64,000 nucleotides of DNA, taken from Xenorhabdus kozodoii (GTDB lineage Bacteria; Pseudomonadota; Gammaproteobacteria; Enterobacterales; Enterobacteriaceae). Positions 30,884 through 40,974 of the stretch are shown piece by piece; the stretch's first letter is position 1, and each line of letters opens with the position of its first letter. The position numbers were made by a program, and so were the translations under genes. The notes below the pieces were generated by a model. That model searched no databases and was not told the DNA's origin. It saw only the letters and a list, made by a program, of their open reading frames with translations. The stretch lies in NCBI RefSeq assembly GCF_002632875.1, contig NZ_NJCX01000006.1, positions 12,663-76,662 on the forward strand. The letters are read 5' to 3'.

Positions 30884-33550
30884 TTATTCTTTCTTATTAT
30901 TTTTTCTATTTGATTTTATTGCCTCCTGCAGTTTTTTACCCTGTTCGGTGAATTCACGGCCATAAAAAGAATCTAGCAGCAGTTGTTTCAACTCAGAAAT
31001 TAATGGATAGCGTGGGTTTGCACCGGTACATTGGTCATCAAATGCGTCTTCTGCTAACTTGTCGATTTTTGCCAGAAAGTCAGCTTCTTGCACACCTATT
31101 TCGCGAATTGAAGCTGGAATGTCTAGCTGGGATTTCATTTCTTCTAACCAAGCCAATAGTTTTTCAATTTTGGTGGCCGTACGATCACCTGATGCGGTTA
31201 ATCCTAAATGGTCTGCAATTTCTGCATAGCGGCGTCGTGCCTGTGGACGGTCATATTGGCTGAAGGCCGTCTGTTTTGTGGGATTGTCATTGGCGTTGTA
31301 GCGGATCACATTACAGATTAATAGCGCATTAGCTAAACCGTGTGGGATATGAAACTCAGAGCCAAGTTTGTGAGCCATAGAGTGACACACTCCCAGGAAT
31401 GCATTAGCAAAGGCAATACCGGCTATAGTTGCTGCATTATGAACACGTTCGCGGGCAACCGGGTTTTTTGCCCCTTCGTGGTAGCTGACAGGCAGATAAT
31501 CTTTCAGTAGTTTTAATGCTTGCAGTGCTTGCCCATCAGAATACTCATTGGCTAGGACAGAAACATAGGCTTCCAATGCATGGGTTACCGCATCCAGGCC
31601 ACCAAAGGCACATAGCGATTTTGGCATATCCATAACCAGGTTTGCGTCAACAATCGCCATATCAGGGGTCAATGCATAGTCTGCCAAAGGATATTTCTGC
31701 CCGGTTAGATCATCGGTAACAACCGCGAAAGGCGTGACTTCTGAACCTGTACCTGACGTGGTGGTAATGGCAACCAATTTAGCTTTTACGCCCATTTTCG
31801 GGAACTTATAAATACGTTTACGGATATCCATAAAGCGTAAAGCCAGTTCCTCAAAATGTGTTTCGGGATGCTCATACATTACCCACATAATTTTAGCTGC
31901 ATCCATAGGAGAGCCACCGCCAAGGGCAATGATGACATCAGGTTTAAACAGATGCATCTGTTCAGCGCCTTTGCGGACAATGCTTAATGTCGGATCGGCT
32001 TCGACTTCAAAGAACACTTTTGTTTCAATGCCATGCGATTTCAAGACATCAATAACCTGATCGGCATAGCCGTTATTGAATAAGAAACGGTCTGTCACAA
32101 TAAAGGCGCGTTTAGAACCATCAGTAGCGACTTCTTCCAATGCAATGGGCAGAGAACCACGGCGGAAATAGATTGATTTTGGAAGTTTATGCCATAACAT
32201 ATTTTCGGCTCTTTTGGCGACGGTTTTCGTATTGATCAGGTGTTTTGGCCCAACATTTTCAGAAATAGAGTTGCCTCCCCAAGAACCACAACCCAGTGTC
32301 AGGGAAGGAGCCAGCTTAAAGTTGTACAAGTCTCCGATACCACCTTGAGATGCCGGTGTGTTGATTAAAATACGTGCGGTTTTCATTTTGTTGCCGAAGT
32401 ATTTAATACGCTCAGCCTGATTATCTTGTTCGGTGTAAAGACATGACGTATGCCCAATACCCCCCATTTCAACCAGTTTCTCGGCTTTTTCGACGGCATC
32501 TTCAAAGTTTTTGCCTCGGTACATGGCAAGCAGTGGTGATAGTTTTTCATGGGCAAAAGGTTCTGTTTCATCTGCCAGAGTGACTTCACCGATAAGAATT
32601 TTAGTGTTTTCAGGAACATTAATACCGGCCATTTCAGCAATTTTTGTTGCCGGCTGACCCACAATTTCTGCATTTAAATTACCGTTTTTCAAGATAATAT
32701 CTTGAACGGCTTTGAGCTCTTTTCCCTGGAGAAGGTGTCCACCGTGAGTTGAAAAACGCTCACGTACTTGCTCATAAACAGCATCAACAACGATGACAGA
32801 TTGCTCTGAGGCACAGATCACACCATTATCAAACGTTTTAGACATCAGGATAGATGCAACGGCACGTTTGATATCTGCTGATTCATCAATCACGACCGGA
32901 GTATTGCCAGCACCAACACCAATTGCGGGTTTGCCAGAACTGTAGGCGGCTTTTACCATGCCTGGGCCACCGGTTGCCAAGATCAGGTTAATATCAGGGT
33001 GATGCATTAAGGCATTTGATAGTTCAACGGAAGGTTCATCTATCCAGCCAATGATATTCTTTGGTGCGCCGGCTGCAACTGCTGCCTTTAAGACGATTTC
33101 GGCCGCTTTGTTGGTCGCTTTTTTGGCGCGCGGATGAGGGGAAAAAATAATACCATTACGGGTTTTCAGGCTGATAAGTGCTTTGAAAATGGCAGTAGAT
33201 GTCGGGTTCGTTGTTGGAACAATACCGCAAATCAAGCCAATAGGCTCAGCAATAGTCATCGTCCCGAATGTATTGTCTTCGGATAAGATACCGCAGGTTT
33301 TATCATCTTTATAGGCGTTATAAATATATTCTGAGGCAAAGTGGTTTTTGATTACTTTATCTTCCACGATCCCCATGCCAGATTCAGATACGGCCAATTT
33401 TGCCAGTGGAATACGGGCATCAGCAGCAGCAAGGGCGGCAGCTCGGAAAATTCGGTCAACTTGCCCCTGAGAAAAATTAGCAAATTCATGCTGGGCTTTT
33501 TTTACGCGGGCAACTAATTCATTGAGTTCTGCGAGGTGAGTTACAGCCAT
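30884..33550 (-). CDS. adhE: Bifunctional aldehyde-alcohol dehydrogenase AdhE
   Basis: Fermentative enzyme reducing acetyl-CoA to acetaldehyde and then ethanol with 2 NADH; it assembles into spirosomes. 888 residues against 891 in E. coli. N-terminal aldehyde dehydrogenase domain (1 to about 440) with the catalytic cysteine in NGVICASEQS; C-terminal iron alcohol dehydrogenase domain with GGGSPMDAAK (NAD+) and the metal ligands around HSMAHKLGSEFHIPHGLAN. Same place as in E. coli, after tdk and before opp. Expected to be anaerobically induced. Confidence 0.97.
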   Translation of the reverse strand: MAVTHLAELNELVARVKKAQHEFANFSQGQVDRIFRAAALAAADARIPLAKLAVSESGMGIVEDKVIKNHFASEYIYNAYKDDKTCGILSEDNTFGTMTIAEPIGLICGIVPTTNPTSTAIFKALISLKTRNGIIFSPHPRAKKATNKAAEIVLKAAVAAGAPKNIIGWIDEPSVELSNALMHHPDINLILATGGPGMVKAAYSSGKPAIGVGAGNTPVVIDESADIKRAVASILMSKTFDNGVICASEQSVIVVDAVYEQVRERFSTHGGHLLQGKELKAVQDIILKNGNLNAEIVGQPATKIAEMAGINVPENTKILIGEVTLADETEPFAHEKLSPLLAMYRGKNFEDAVEKAEKLVEMGGIGHTSCLYTEQDNQAERIKYFGNKMKTARILINTPASQGGIGDLYNFKLAPSLTLGCGSWGGNSISENVGPKHLINTKTVAKRAENMLWHKLPKSIYFRRGSLPIALEEVATDGSKRAFIVTDRFLFNNGYADQVIDVLKSHGIETKVFFEVEADPTLSIVRKGAEQMHLFKPDVIIALGGGSPMDAAKIMWVMYEHPETHFEELALRFMDIRKRIYKFPKMGVKAKLVAITTTSGTGSEVTPFAVVTDDLTGQKYPLADYALTPDMAIVDANLVMDMPKSLCAFGGLDAVTHALEAYVSVLANEYSDGQALQALKLLKDYLPVSYHEGAKNPVARERVHNAATIAGIAFANAFLGVCHSMAHKLGSEFHIPHGLANALLICNVIRYNANDNPTKQTAFSQYDRPQARRRYAEIADHLGLTASGDRTATKIEKLLAWLEEMKSQLDIPASIREIGVQEADFLAKIDKLAEDAFDDQCTGANPRYPLISELKQLLLDSFYGREFTEQGKKLQEAIKSNRKNNKKE

Positions 33551-34634
33551 AAAAATTACTCCTGATAAATGTTAAATTCTTTAGGGCAATCAGCCGAGAA
33601 ATTATTAAATTGTTAAATAATATTTTGAGATTAATCGTTTTGGATTTAATCGTGAATATTGTTAATCACCTTAAAAAATTGCTTAACAAAATGATTAATG
33701 TAGGAATAGTTCTTTTCCTTGAAATTCTACGTTGGATACAGCTTACCATTTACAGGCGGCCATATTGTGATTTAGATCATGAAAACATTAAGCTGACTCA
33801 ATTCAGCTTTTGTTTTCGAGACGATGGGTATGAGTTGTTATTTAAGGGGGTTTAATTGGGGTTTTAACTTTGAAAGTACAATTTATTAACGTTGTGTTTG
33901 TTATATTATTTATAGATAGCTTGCTATTGATTGGCTGGGAGTGGGCTTAGATGATGACTTCAATTATAGGATATTAAAATCACTGAGCTTATTGTTATTA
34001 GGGGAAAGAATTTTTCCTCTGGGTGACAGTGATATAGCGAAGATACTTTAGTTATTTAAATGATTAATGCAATAAGGTGAAACTTCATACTCAAACGGAG
34101 AGCAAACCAACCAAAAATTAACTAATAAATGATCAGTTAAAAGGCAATGGGTTGATAACATGTATTTCCGTCTAATTTTCTTGGAACTATTGTTCATATT
34201 TTATTCCTTTTTAGTCTTCGATCTTCTAAAAATAATACTGTAATTTTCCACACCATTTTGTTTTTCATCATTTTACCTAACCAGTGATTTCATCATTGTT
34301 TTGTGATGAAGGTGGACTTTTACTCTGTGGTGATTGCATTTTGTTAAAATAATGTTTATTTTCTCTTTTGATAATATTCCATAAATATTGCCTGGAGATA
34401 ATTGAATAAAAACCATTATTATCACTATCTTACATTAGTTTCGTAAATGTATTGTATGCAGGGGCAACAAATAATCTTAATGCTTTAATAAATTTATTAT
34501 AAAAATCAAATAACAATTATTATGCCAACAGAGTTTTTTATTAGATTAATGACCCTTTGTTAACGTGATAAGTAAATTATTTGAGTTAGTAGATTAAAAA
34601 CGATTCATTTACTGTTTATAACATGGAGTGAAAA
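33551..34634. other. 1.1-kb gene-free region adhE/oppA
   Basis: 1084 AT-rich bases. E. coli has ychE here; I see no trace of it. An 81-codon plus frame near 33610 is low-complexity and unsupported. The adhE side contains the CRP-like site listed separately. The oppA side should hold a long 5' leader. Nothing else is recognisable, but the size leaves room for a small RNA. Confidence 0.5.
33766..33781. promoter_or_regulatory. CRP-like site upstream of adhE
   Basis: TGTGA-TTTAGA-TCATG matches the CRP half-sites TGTGA-N6-TCACA at 8 of 10 positions. It lies about 216 bases before the adhE start. A weak candidate; FNR-type TTGAT-N4-ATCAA was not found nearby. Confidence 0.35.
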
Positions 34635-36275
34635 ATGAGGAAAAAACTATCAAAGTTAGGTCAGTTGATTTCGAGTGTCGTTTTATTCTCTTTTCCTGTG
34701 GCACAAGGCATTGCTGCAATCGTTCCCGCAGGCGTTACGCTAGCTGAAAAGCAAGAAATAACCGTTAATAATGGTGTTGAAGTCACTTCATTAGACCCTC
34801 ATAAAGTTGAAGGTGCGCCAGAAACTATCATTATTCGTAATCTGCTGGAAGGGCTGGTAACGACTGGGCCAAATGGTGAAACCGTACCTGGCGTAGCAGA
34901 AAGATGGGAAAACGAAGGGTATAAAGTATGGACGTTCTATTTACGTAACGACGCCAAATGGAGTGATGGTAAGCCTGTGACTGCACAGGATTTTGTTTAC
35001 AGTTGGCGTCGCCTCGCTGATCCAAAAACCGGATCGCCTTATACCAGTTACTTGCAATATGCTTATATTCAGAATGTTGACGATATCCTGAAAGGAATAA
35101 AATCACCGGAACAACTGGGTGTTAAGGCGTTAGATGATCACCGTTTCCAGGTAACCCTGAGCCAACCCGTTCCTTATCTGGTCGACATGTTGAGCCATAT
35201 AGCGATGAAACCCGTCAGGCAAGATGTGATTGAAAAATGGGGAAATAAATGGACATTGCCAGAACATTATGTTGGCAATGGCGCTTATACATTGAAAGAT
35301 TGGGTAGTCAATGAGCGAATTGTTTTAATGCGTAATCCCCAGTATTGGAACGATAAGGAAACCATCATTGAAAAAGGCACTTTCCTGCCTATTGTCTCAG
35401 AAGTCAGTAGCATCAATCGCTACCGTAGCGGGGAAATCGATATTACTGACAATGCCATCCCGCCTGAGTTATACAAAAAAATAAAGCGGGATATTCCTGA
35501 ACAATTGCAAATTTCCCCTTATCTGTGCACGTTTTACTACGAAATTAATAACCAGAAGCCACTCTTTAAAGATAACCGGGTGCGTGAAGCCATAAAATTG
35601 AGTCTTGATCGCGATATCATCACTGAAAAAATTATGGCCCAGGGGCAAATTTCGGCATATGGATTCACGCCGACTTATATTGGCGAGGGCTTGACCATTA
35701 ATCCTGAATGGGCAAGTTGGACACAGGAGCAACGTAATCAACGCGCGAGGGAATTGCTGAAAGAAGCCGGTTTTAATGCCAATAATCCCCTTAAGTTTAC
35801 CTTGTTGTACAACACATCAGACCAAAACAAACAACAAGCCATTGCTGCGGCGTCCATGTGGCAGAAAAATATTGGCGCAAAAGTCACCTTACAAAATCAG
35901 GAGTGGAAAACGTCCCTCCAGAACCGTCATCAGGGTAACTATGATGTCGCGAGAGCAACATGGTGTGGCGATTATAACGAACCTTCTTCTTTCCTGAATA
36001 TATTGCTGTCAACCAGCAGTAACAATACCGGTTTTTATCAAAGTGAGGTATTTGATAACTTCCTTAAGCAGGCTTTGACTGCCAAAGATGACGCTACGCG
36101 TAAGGCATTTTACCAGCAAGCCGAAGCCCAGCTTGATAGAGATTCCGGGCTGATACCGGTTTATTACCGCGTCAGTGTGCGCCTCATTCGGCCGACGGTG
36201 GGGGGAATGACGGGAAAAGATCCCCTGGATTATGTCGATCTCAAGAATTTGTATATTAAAAAGATGAATAACTAA
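34635..36275 (+). CDS. oppA: Oligopeptide-binding protein OppA, first copy
   Basis: Periplasmic solute-binding protein of the oligopeptide ABC importer. 546 residues with a signal peptide (MRKKLSKL, hydrophobic core, cleavage probably near GIAA). Family 5 SBP signatures: SLDPHKVEG, RNLLEGLVTTGPNGE, FYLRNDAKWSDGKPVTAQDFVYSW, and the C-terminal VARATWCGDYNEPSSFL loop, which contacts the peptide. GGAGTGAAAA precedes ATG 34635. A second copy follows 122 bases later; the two are clearly paralogous along their whole length but far from identical. Confidence 0.95.
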   Translation: MRKKLSKLGQLISSVVLFSFPVAQGIAAIVPAGVTLAEKQEITVNNGVEVTSLDPHKVEGAPETIIIRNLLEGLVTTGPNGETVPGVAERWENEGYKVWTFYLRNDAKWSDGKPVTAQDFVYSWRRLADPKTGSPYTSYLQYAYIQNVDDILKGIKSPEQLGVKALDDHRFQVTLSQPVPYLVDMLSHIAMKPVRQDVIEKWGNKWTLPEHYVGNGAYTLKDWVVNERIVLMRNPQYWNDKETIIEKGTFLPIVSEVSSINRYRSGEIDITDNAIPPELYKKIKRDIPEQLQISPYLCTFYYEINNQKPLFKDNRVREAIKLSLDRDIITEKIMAQGQISAYGFTPTYIGEGLTINPEWASWTQEQRNQRARELLKEAGFNANNPLKFTLLYNTSDQNKQQAIAAASMWQKNIGAKVTLQNQEWKTSLQNRHQGNYDVARATWCGDYNEPSSFLNILLSTSSNNTGFYQSEVFDNFLKQALTAKDDATRKAFYQQAEAQLDRDSGLIPVYYRVSVRLIRPTVGGMTGKDPLDYVDLKNLYIKKMNN

Positions 36276-36397
36276 TCATCGTCACAAGATATTGTTTTGC
36301 CGTAAACAAAATAGTTCCTTTTGGATGCGGATAATAACCATCCCCATGCGTGGATATGACTTTAACAGGTCAAATGATATCAATTGGAGAAAACAAG

Positions 36398-38041
36398 ATG
36401 ATAAACACAACAAAGAGAAAACTGGCTATTGGCATTACAGTAGCGCTAGGCATGATGATAGGAGGACAGGCCTTTGCAGTGCAAGTGCCTGCGGGTGTGC
36501 AACTTGCAGACGCTGCGAATCAGGTTTTAGTCCGCAACAATAGCTCTGAACCACAATCGTTGGATCCGCATAAAATCGAAGGTGTACCGGAATCTAATCT
36601 TTCCCGTGATCTGTTTGAAACTCTGGTGATCAATGACCCTGACGGTAAAATTATACCGGGAGTGGCAGAAAGCTGGGAAAATAAGGATTTTACCGTTTGG
36701 ACATTCCATCTGCGTAAGGACGCAAAATGGTCCAATGGTGACCCTGTCACTGCACAGGATTTTGTTTACAGTTGGCGCCGTATATCCGATCCAAATACCG
36801 CATCCCCTTATGCAAGTTACCTTGAATATGCTCACCTTCTCAATGTTGACGATATCATTAAAGGTAAAAAGAAGCCGGAAACACTGGGAGTTAAGGCATT
36901 AGACGACCATACCTTGCAATTAACGCTTAGTGAAGCCGTTCCTTATTTAGTCAAATTATTTGTTCACCCAACAACATCTCCCGTCCATCGTGCAACAATA
37001 GAAAAATATGGTGAGAAATGGACGCAACCCCAGAATTTTGTCGGTAATGGTGCTTACAAACTGAAAAGTTGGGTCATTAACGAGCGCATTGTTCTTGAAC
37101 GCAGTCCAACGTATTGGGATAACAAAAACACGGTTATTAACCAGGTGACTTTCTTGCCTATTTCATCTGAGGTCACGGATGTTAATCGCTATCGCGCTGG
37201 CGAAATCGAGATGACTTATACCAACTTGCCGGTCGAACTATTCCAAAAACTAAAAAAAGACATTCCCGAACAATTGCACATAGATCCGTATTTATGTACT
37301 TATTATTATGAAATTAATAACCAGAAACCCCCCTTTAATGATCCTCGTGTGCGTACCGCACTAAAATTGGGCCTGGATCGCGATATTATCACTAATAAGA
37401 TCAAAAATCAGGGTGACACCCCTAGTTATGGTTATACCCCACCCTATATTGCTGATTTTAAAGATGAAAAACCAGACTGGTATGCCAAGCTCAACCAGCA
37501 ACAGCGTAATGAAGAAGCGAAAAAACTTTTGGCAGAAGCGGGCTTCACCAAAGATAACCCTTTGAAAATTAATCTATTATATAACACCTCTGATCTGCAT
37601 AAAAAATTGGCCATTGCCGCTGCATCCATCTGGAAAAAGAATATTGGTATTGAGGTTGTTCTCGAAAACCAAGAATGGAAAACGTATCTTGATTCCCGCC
37701 ATCAAGGGAATTATGACGTAGCCCGTGCTGGGTGGTGTGCAGACTATAACGAAGCGTCCAGTTTCCTGAACACGATGTTATCCAATAGCAGCAATAACAC
37801 GTCTCATTATAAGAACAAAGCATTTGATACCTTGATGACACAATCCCTGCAAGTCAAAACTGATGAAGAGCGTGCAGAGGTTTATGCCAAGGCTAACGCC
37901 TTATTGGATAAAGATTCAGCGATAGTTCCTCTCTTTTACTATGCGAGTACCCGTTTAGTGAAACCTTATGTAGGCGGTTATACCGGTAAAGATCCATTAA
38001 ATAACCTCCACACCAAAGATCTATACATAATAAAACATTAG
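36398..38041 (+). CDS. oppA: Oligopeptide-binding protein OppA, second copy
   Basis: Second periplasmic peptide-binding protein, 547 residues with a signal peptide ending in GGQAFA. It carries the same signature blocks as the first copy (SLDPHKIEG, LRKDAKWSNGDPVTAQDFVYSW, VARAGWCADYNEASSFL). It differs in substrate-contact stretches, which suggests a different peptide preference. The start is the Met of MINTTKRKLA after GGAGA; the open frame begins 48 bases earlier. A hairpin follows it, before oppB. By position it corresponds to the canonical oppA. Confidence 0.95.
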   Translation: MINTTKRKLAIGITVALGMMIGGQAFAVQVPAGVQLADAANQVLVRNNSSEPQSLDPHKIEGVPESNLSRDLFETLVINDPDGKIIPGVAESWENKDFTVWTFHLRKDAKWSNGDPVTAQDFVYSWRRISDPNTASPYASYLEYAHLLNVDDIIKGKKKPETLGVKALDDHTLQLTLSEAVPYLVKLFVHPTTSPVHRATIEKYGEKWTQPQNFVGNGAYKLKSWVINERIVLERSPTYWDNKNTVINQVTFLPISSEVTDVNRYRAGEIEMTYTNLPVELFQKLKKDIPEQLHIDPYLCTYYYEINNQKPPFNDPRVRTALKLGLDRDIITNKIKNQGDTPSYGYTPPYIADFKDEKPDWYAKLNQQQRNEEAKKLLAEAGFTKDNPLKINLLYNTSDLHKKLAIAAASIWKKNIGIEVVLENQEWKTYLDSRHQGNYDVARAGWCADYNEASSFLNTMLSNSSNNTSHYKNKAFDTLMTQSLQVKTDEERAEVYAKANALLDKDSAIVPLFYYASTRLVKPYVGGYTGKDPLNNLHTKDLYIIKH

Positions 38042-38049
38042 GAGTTAGT

Positions 38050-38071
38050 CGGTGATCCAATAGGGTCACCG
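38050..38071 (+). terminator. Hairpin between oppA and oppB
   Basis: Nine-base stem CGGTGATCC/GGGTCACCG (one G-U pair) with the loop AATA, followed by GCTTATTAAATAA without a T-run. Probably a partial terminator or mRNA 3'-stabiliser that keeps binding-protein expression above that of the permease genes. Confidence 0.65.
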
Positions 38072-38122
38072 GCTTATTAAATAATTAAAAGCCACGGTTT
38101 GGCCAAACAGTAGGAACGGGCA

Positions 38123-39043
38123 ATGCTAAAATTTATTTTACGTCGCTGCTTAGAGGCGATCCCGACACTTTTCATACTTATTACTATTTCGTTTTTTATG
38201 ATGCGGCTTGCGCCGGGTAGCCCATTTACAGGGGAAAGGAAGCTACCGCCAGAAGTTATGGCAAATATTGAAGCGAAATATCATCTGAATGATCCTATTT
38301 ATAAGCAATATTTCAATTACTTGATTCAACTCTCCAAAGGGGATTTTGGCCCTTCATTCAAATATAAAGATTACAGTGTCAATGATCTGGTTGCAGAAGC
38401 GTTGCCTGTTTCTGCTAAATTGGGATTTGCTGCCTTTATCATGGCGGTGATATTGGGTATCAGTGCCGGAGTGATTGCGGCTTTGAATCAAAATACAAAA
38501 TGGGATTACACGGTCATGGGGTTTGCCATGACAGGCGTCGTGATCCCCAGTTTTGTCGTCGCCCCCTTATTAGTTTTAATCTTTGCCATTATACTCAAAT
38601 GGCTGCCAGGAGGAGGCTGGAATGGCGGGGCGCCTAAATATATGTTGTTGCCCATGGTTGCACTTTCCCTCTCTTATATTGCCAGTATATCCCGTATTAC
38701 CCGCGGTTCCATGATAGAAGTCCTGCATTCTAACTTTATTCGTACAGCACGGGCTAAGGGTTTGCCATTGCGAGCGATTATATTCCGTCATGCGTTAAAA
38801 CCTGCTTTATTACCCGTTATCTCTTATATGGGGCCTGCATTTGTCGGCATTATTACAGGTTCAATGGTTATCGAAACGATTTTCGGTTTACCGGGTTTGG
38901 GGCAATTGTTTGTCAATGGCGCATTAAACCGTGATTACTCGTTGGTACTGAGTTTGACGATTTTGGTGGGGAGTTTGACCATCATGTTTAATGCTATCGT
39001 CGACGTACTGTATGCCGTCATTGATCCAAAAATTCGTTACTAA
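38123..39043 (+). CDS. oppB: Oligopeptide ABC permease OppB
   Basis: Inner-membrane permease subunit, 306 residues, six membrane segments. The EAA loop that docks the ATPases is visible as FIRTARAKGLPLRAIIFRHALKPALLPVI. The first segment begins ILRRCLEAIPTLFILI, as in the DppB/OppB family. ATG 38123 agrees with the E. coli start. It works as a heterodimer with OppC, energised by OppD and OppF. Confidence 0.96.
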   Translation: MLKFILRRCLEAIPTLFILITISFFMMRLAPGSPFTGERKLPPEVMANIEAKYHLNDPIYKQYFNYLIQLSKGDFGPSFKYKDYSVNDLVAEALPVSAKLGFAAFIMAVILGISAGVIAALNQNTKWDYTVMGFAMTGVVIPSFVVAPLLVLIFAIILKWLPGGGWNGGAPKYMLLPMVALSLSYIASISRITRGSMIEVLHSNFIRTARAKGLPLRAIIFRHALKPALLPVISYMGPAFVGIITGSMVIETIFGLPGLGQLFVNGALNRDYSLVLSLTILVGSLTIMFNAIVDVLYAVIDPKIRY

Positions 39044-39057
39044 AATTGGAGCACGCA

Positions 39058-39966
39058 ATGTTACTGAATAAAAAAAATAGCGAAGCTCTGGAAAATTTTT
39101 CTGAGCAACTGGAAATTGAAGGCCGCAGTTTGTGGCAAGATGCATTTCGTCGTTTTATACATAACAAAGCGGCGGTTACGAGCTTATGTATTCTATTCCT
39201 GGTCACATTATTTGTTATCTTGGCTCCGCTGTTGTCCCAATTTGCTTACGACGATACAGATTGGAATATGATGACGATGCCGCCGGATTTTGAATCCAAA
39301 CACTATTTTGGCACCGATTCATCAGGGCGTGACCTGTTGGTACGTGTTGCCATTGGTGGACGTATTTCATTGATGGTCGGGATTGCCGCAGCCTTGATTG
39401 CCGTGTTATTTGGCACCTTGTATGGTGCAACGTCAGGCTATCTTGGGGGCAAAATTGACATGGTCATGATGCGCTTACTGGAAATCCTCAACTCCTTCCC
39501 ATTCATGTTTTTCGTTATTCTTCTGGTGACTTTCTTCGGTCAAAACATCCTGTTAATTTTCGTTGCAATAGGCATGGTGTCGTGGCTGGACATGGCACGT
39601 ATCGTCCGTGGTCAGACACTGAGTTTAAAACGCAAGGAATTCATTGAAGCCGCGTTGGTTGGTGGTGTTTCTACCCGTTATATCGTTTTGCGTCATATCG
39701 TGCCAAACGTATTGGGTGTTGTGGTGGTTTACGCCTCATTACTGGTACCTAGCATGATCTTGTTTGAATCCTTTTTGAGCTTCCTTGGCTTGGGAACCCA
39801 GGAGCCACTTAGCAGTTGGGGAGCGTTGTTAAGTGATGGCGCTAATTCAATGGAAGTGGCTCCGTGGTTGCTGTTATTTCCGGCAGGCTTTCTGGTAATG
39901 ACCCTGTTTTGTTTTAACTTTATTGGTGACGGCTTGCGAGATGCCCTCGACCCGAAAGACCGTTAA
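39058..39966 (+). CDS. oppC: Oligopeptide ABC permease OppC
   Basis: Partner permease of OppB, 302 residues, the E. coli length. EAA loop: FIEAALVGGVSTRYIVLRHIVPNVLG. Conserved YFGTDSSGRDLLVRVAIGGR and the C-terminal DGLRDALDPKDR. The frame can be read from TTG 39046, but ATG 39058 has GGAG at 7 bases and matches E. coli. Starts 14 bases after oppB. Confidence 0.96.
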   Translation: MLLNKKNSEALENFSEQLEIEGRSLWQDAFRRFIHNKAAVTSLCILFLVTLFVILAPLLSQFAYDDTDWNMMTMPPDFESKHYFGTDSSGRDLLVRVAIGGRISLMVGIAAALIAVLFGTLYGATSGYLGGKIDMVMMRLLEILNSFPFMFFVILLVTFFGQNILLIFVAIGMVSWLDMARIVRGQTLSLKRKEFIEAALVGGVSTRYIVLRHIVPNVLGVVVVYASLLVPSMILFESFLSFLGLGTQEPLSSWGALLSDGANSMEVAPWLLLFPAGFLVMTLFCFNFIGDGLRDALDPKDR

Positions 39967-39975
39967 GGAGAGCCT

Positions 39976-40974
39976 ATGAATAGCGTAGAAACTTCGAAAA
40001 ATGCTGGATCACTTTTATCGGTAAGAGATCTGAATGTCGTATTCAGCACTCCTGACGGCAACGTGACGGCCGTAAACAAATTGAATTTTGACTTACAGGC
40101 CGGAGAAACGCTGGGGATCGTGGGAGAATCAGGCTCTGGTAAATCGCAGACAGCATTTGCATTAATGGGACTATTAGCCAGTAATGGTTCTATCAGTGGT
40201 TCTGCCAACTTTAACGGGCGAGAAATCCTCAATCTGAAAGAAAAAGAGCTGAACCGGATGCGGGCAGAAGAGATCTCGATGATATTTCAAGATCCCATGA
40301 CATCCCTTAACCCCTATATGCGAGTGGGTGATCAATTAATTGAAGTATTGATGTTGCATAAACGGATGAGTAAAAGCGAGGCTTTTGAGGAATCTATCCG
40401 CATGCTGGATGCAGTGAAGATGCCAGAAGCACGTAAACGCATGAAGATGTACCCACATGAGTTTTCTGGGGGCATGCGCCAACGCGTTATGATTGCCATG
40501 GCCTTGTTGTGTCAGCCTAAGTTATTAATTGCTGATGAACCGACAACAGCATTGGACGTGACCGTGCAGGCACAGATCATGACGTTGCTTAACGAACTGA
40601 AAAACGAGTTTAACACTGCCATCATCATGATCACTCATGACCTGGGGGTCGTTGCCGGCATTTGTGACAAAGTCTTAGTGATGTATGCGGGGAGGACGAT
40701 GGAATATGGCACGGCGCGTGACGTGTTTTACCATCCTACACACCCATACTCCATTGGGTTATTGAACGCCGTTCCTCGCCTGGATGATGAGGAGGAAACG
40801 TTGGTAACCATTCAAGGTAATCCTCCTAACTTATTACGTTTGCCAAAGGGGTGCCCATTCCAGCCGCGTTGCCAATTTGCCACTGAGCATTGTATTCGTG
40901 AAGAGCCACAGTTGGAAAAATTTGGTATTGGGCGCTTGCGGGCCTGCTTTAAACGCCAGGAGGAATTAGCATGA
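39976..40974 (+). CDS. oppD: Oligopeptide transporter ATPase OppD
   Basis: ATP-binding subunit, 332 residues. Walker [12 protein letters not shown]-loop [14 protein letters not shown] signature FSGGMRQRV, Walker [13 protein letters not shown] and the switch His in ITHDLG. The C-terminal oligopeptide-type domain carries the cysteines of the iron-sulfur motif ([14 protein letters not shown], then a later Cys). Its stop overlaps the oppF start in ATGA. Confidence 0.97.
   Translation: MNSVETSKNAGSLLSVRDLNVVFSTPDGNVTAVNKLNFDLQAGETLGIVGESGSGKSQTAFALMGLLASNGSISGSANFNGREILNLKEKELNRMRAEEISMIFQDPMTSLNPYMRVGDQLIEVLMLHKRMSKSEAFEESIRMLDAVKMPEARKRMKMYPHEFSGGMRQRVMIAMALLCQPKLLIADEPTTALDVTVQAQIMTLLNELKNEFNTAIIMITHDLGVVAGICDKVLVMYAGRTMEYGTARDVFYHPTHPYSIGLLNAVPRLDDEEETLVTIQGNPPNLLRLPKGCPFQPRCQFATEHCIREEPQLEKFGIGRLRACFKRQEELA

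Noticed and set aside
33610-33855. 81-codon plus frame upstream of adhE
   Set aside because: Low-complexity Ile/Leu/Asn content typical of AT-rich intergenic DNA, no Shine-Dalgarno, and it overlaps the likely adhE control region.
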